Positions 5,737-6,626 of a stretch of DNA of 6,626 bases are shown here, piece after piece. The DNA is from an uncultured Candidatus Melainabacteria bacterium (lineage in GTDB: Bacteria; Cyanobacteriota; Vampirovibrionia; Gastranaerophilales; Gastranaerophilaceae). The translations under genes and the position numbers were made by a program. The notes beneath the pieces were generated by a model. It searched no databases. It was not told the origin of the DNA and was given only the letters and a program-made list of their open reading frames with translations. How positions within the stretch are numbered: position 1 is the first letter of the stretch; every line of letters starts with the position of its first letter. The DNA lies in contig CAKURN010000078.1 in NCBI GenBank assembly GCA_934675695.1, forward strand, positions 1 to 6,626, written 5' to 3'.

Positions 5737-6626
5737 ATGTTATTAGAAAAAACAAAATTATTCAATGAAGAATACAAAAAAACAATAAGAGAAGGGCTAG
5801 AAGCACTGGGCAAAAAAAATCTCGCTCTTATTTTGCAAGGTGTGAGTTTTCCATCAAAAGAAAATGAAAACACAGGTTTTGGTACATACAATTCACAAGC
5901 AGCGAAAGAACTTTTTGATTATACAAAAGGTATCTTTACAGCAATCCAACTAGGACCTCAAGGCAAAACAAAATTATCGGATTCTTCTCCTTACACAGGA
6001 ACAGTTTTTTCTAAAAATCCTTTGTTTATCAACTTAAAAGATTTAACAACAGAAAAATGGGATAAAATACTATCAACAAAAACATTAAACAAAATAATCG
6101 AAATGAATCCCAAAAAAGACACAAATAGAGCTGCTTATTTATATGCAAATGAAAGTCTTAATTTAGCAAGCAACGAATTTTACAAAAATTTCAAGAAAAA
6201 TGCTTCAAAAAAACTAAAACAAGAATTTTCTAATTTCAAAGAAGAAAATGCTTTTTGGCTTGATAAAGATGCTTTGTATGAAGCATTATCTCTAGAAAAC
6301 GGTTCAGATTATTGGCCACAATGGAAAAACGAATTAGACAAGAATTTATTTGCAACAAGTGACAAAAAACAAGCTCAAAAAAGAATTGAAACTATAACAA
6401 AAAAATACTTTGATACAATCGAAAAATACAAACTAGAACAGTTTATTGTTCAAAAGCAAAGCGAAGAAACTCTAGAGTACACTAAAAAAATCGGTTTAAA
6501 ATTAATTGCAGATAGACAAGTTGCATTTTCAGATAGAGATAACTGGGCATACCAATCAATGTTTCTAGATGGTTGGTGTTTAGGTTGTCCTCCTGATTAT
6601 TTTTCAGAAGATGGACAGGCATGGGG
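5737..6626 (+). CDS. malQ: 4-alpha-glucanotransferase, GH77 (amylomaltase / disproportionating enzyme), partial
   Basis: The open frame runs from ATG 5737 through 296 full codons to the right edge; GH77 enzymes are usually 500 or more residues, so roughly half is present. GH77 enzymes transfer alpha-1,4-glucan segments between maltodextrins or glycogen in the cytoplasm. Family landmarks are visible in order: GVSFPS (35-40, family SLPS), QLGPQG then SSPYTGTVFSKNPLFINL (71-100, family LGPTG / SPY / S-F-NP), GLKLIADRQVAFSDRDNWAY (253-272) and GCPPDYFSEDGQAWG (283-297). The catalytic nucleophile Asp and acid Glu motifs would lie beyond the edge. Compared with T. aquaticus-type enzymes, the loop before PPDYFS is short. 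The ribosome site is strong (AAGGGAG at 5722-5728, 8 bases before ATG). Placement behind a sigma gene suggests it is coexpressed with it, linking glycogen use to that regulator; this is inference. Confidence 0.88.
   Translation, partial: MLLEKTKLFNEEYKKTIREGLEALGKKNLALILQGVSFPSKENENTGFGTYNSQAAKELFDYTKGIFTAIQLGPQGKTKLSDSSPYTGTVFSKNPLFINLKDLTTEKWDKILSTKTLNKIIEMNPKKDTNRAAYLYANESLNLASNEFYKNFKKNASKKLKQEFSNFKEENAFWLDKDALYEALSLENGSDYWPQWKNELDKNLFATSDKKQAQKRIETITKKYFDTIEKYKLEQFIVQKQSEETLEYTKKIGLKLIADRQVAFSDRDNWAYQSMFLDGWCLGCPPDYFSEDGQAW

Overview
The window is strongly A+T-rich and uses the standard genetic code. It holds five protein genes plus one split gene, packed tightly except for one 367-base divergent gap. 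The gene mix is an AMIN-type cell-wall amidase, glutamate racemase, a BadF-type activator, a FliA/WhiG-like sigma factor, a GH77 glucanotransferase and a prepilin-leader cysteine-rich surface protein. With the low G+C, this best fits a host-associated non-photosynthetic cyanobacterial relative (Gastranaerophilales / Vampirovibrionia, 'Melainabacteria'). That placement is inference from gene content and composition. No rRNA or other marker gene is present, and a low-G+C Gram-negative of another phylum cannot be excluded.

Layout. On the minus strand, 1-1149 carries the N-terminal 383 codons of a prepilin-leader protein with 41 cysteines, cut by the left edge. The gap 1150-1516 holds a minus-strand promoter candidate, a compound hairpin followed by a T-run in the prepilin leader, a second inverted repeat around a TA tract, and a plus-strand extended -10. 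On the plus strand, 1517-3526 encodes a secreted AMIN / Amidase_3 peptidoglycan amidase that begins with TTG. Its stop overlaps the start of murI (3526-4295). The murI reading frame is broken by a -1 shift at a run of seven A's, although both halves keep the family motifs. Convergent to murI, and overlapping its 3' end by 15 bases, is a minus-strand BadF/HgdC-like ATPase (4281-4949). A short, nearly symmetric bidirectional promoter (4958-4987) separates it from a sigma-70 family gene (5018-5707). A malQ-type gene (5737 to the right edge) follows 29 bases after the sigma gene.

How the genes fit together. The amidase and murI form a small cell-wall pair: one hydrolyses peptidoglycan, the other supplies D-glutamate for it. 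The sigma factor and malQ look cotranscribed, and the sigma gene shares control DNA with the BadF-like gene. The cysteine-rich protein should be processed and exported by a type IV pilus / type II secretion-like machinery encoded elsewhere.

The items most worth a second look are the murI frameshift at an A-AAA-AAA heptamer, the cysteine-rich prepilin with protozoan-like CxxC repeats, its hairpin leader, and the mirror-image promoter. I saw no CRISPR array, tRNA, rRNA, insertion sequence or convincing phage or defence system.
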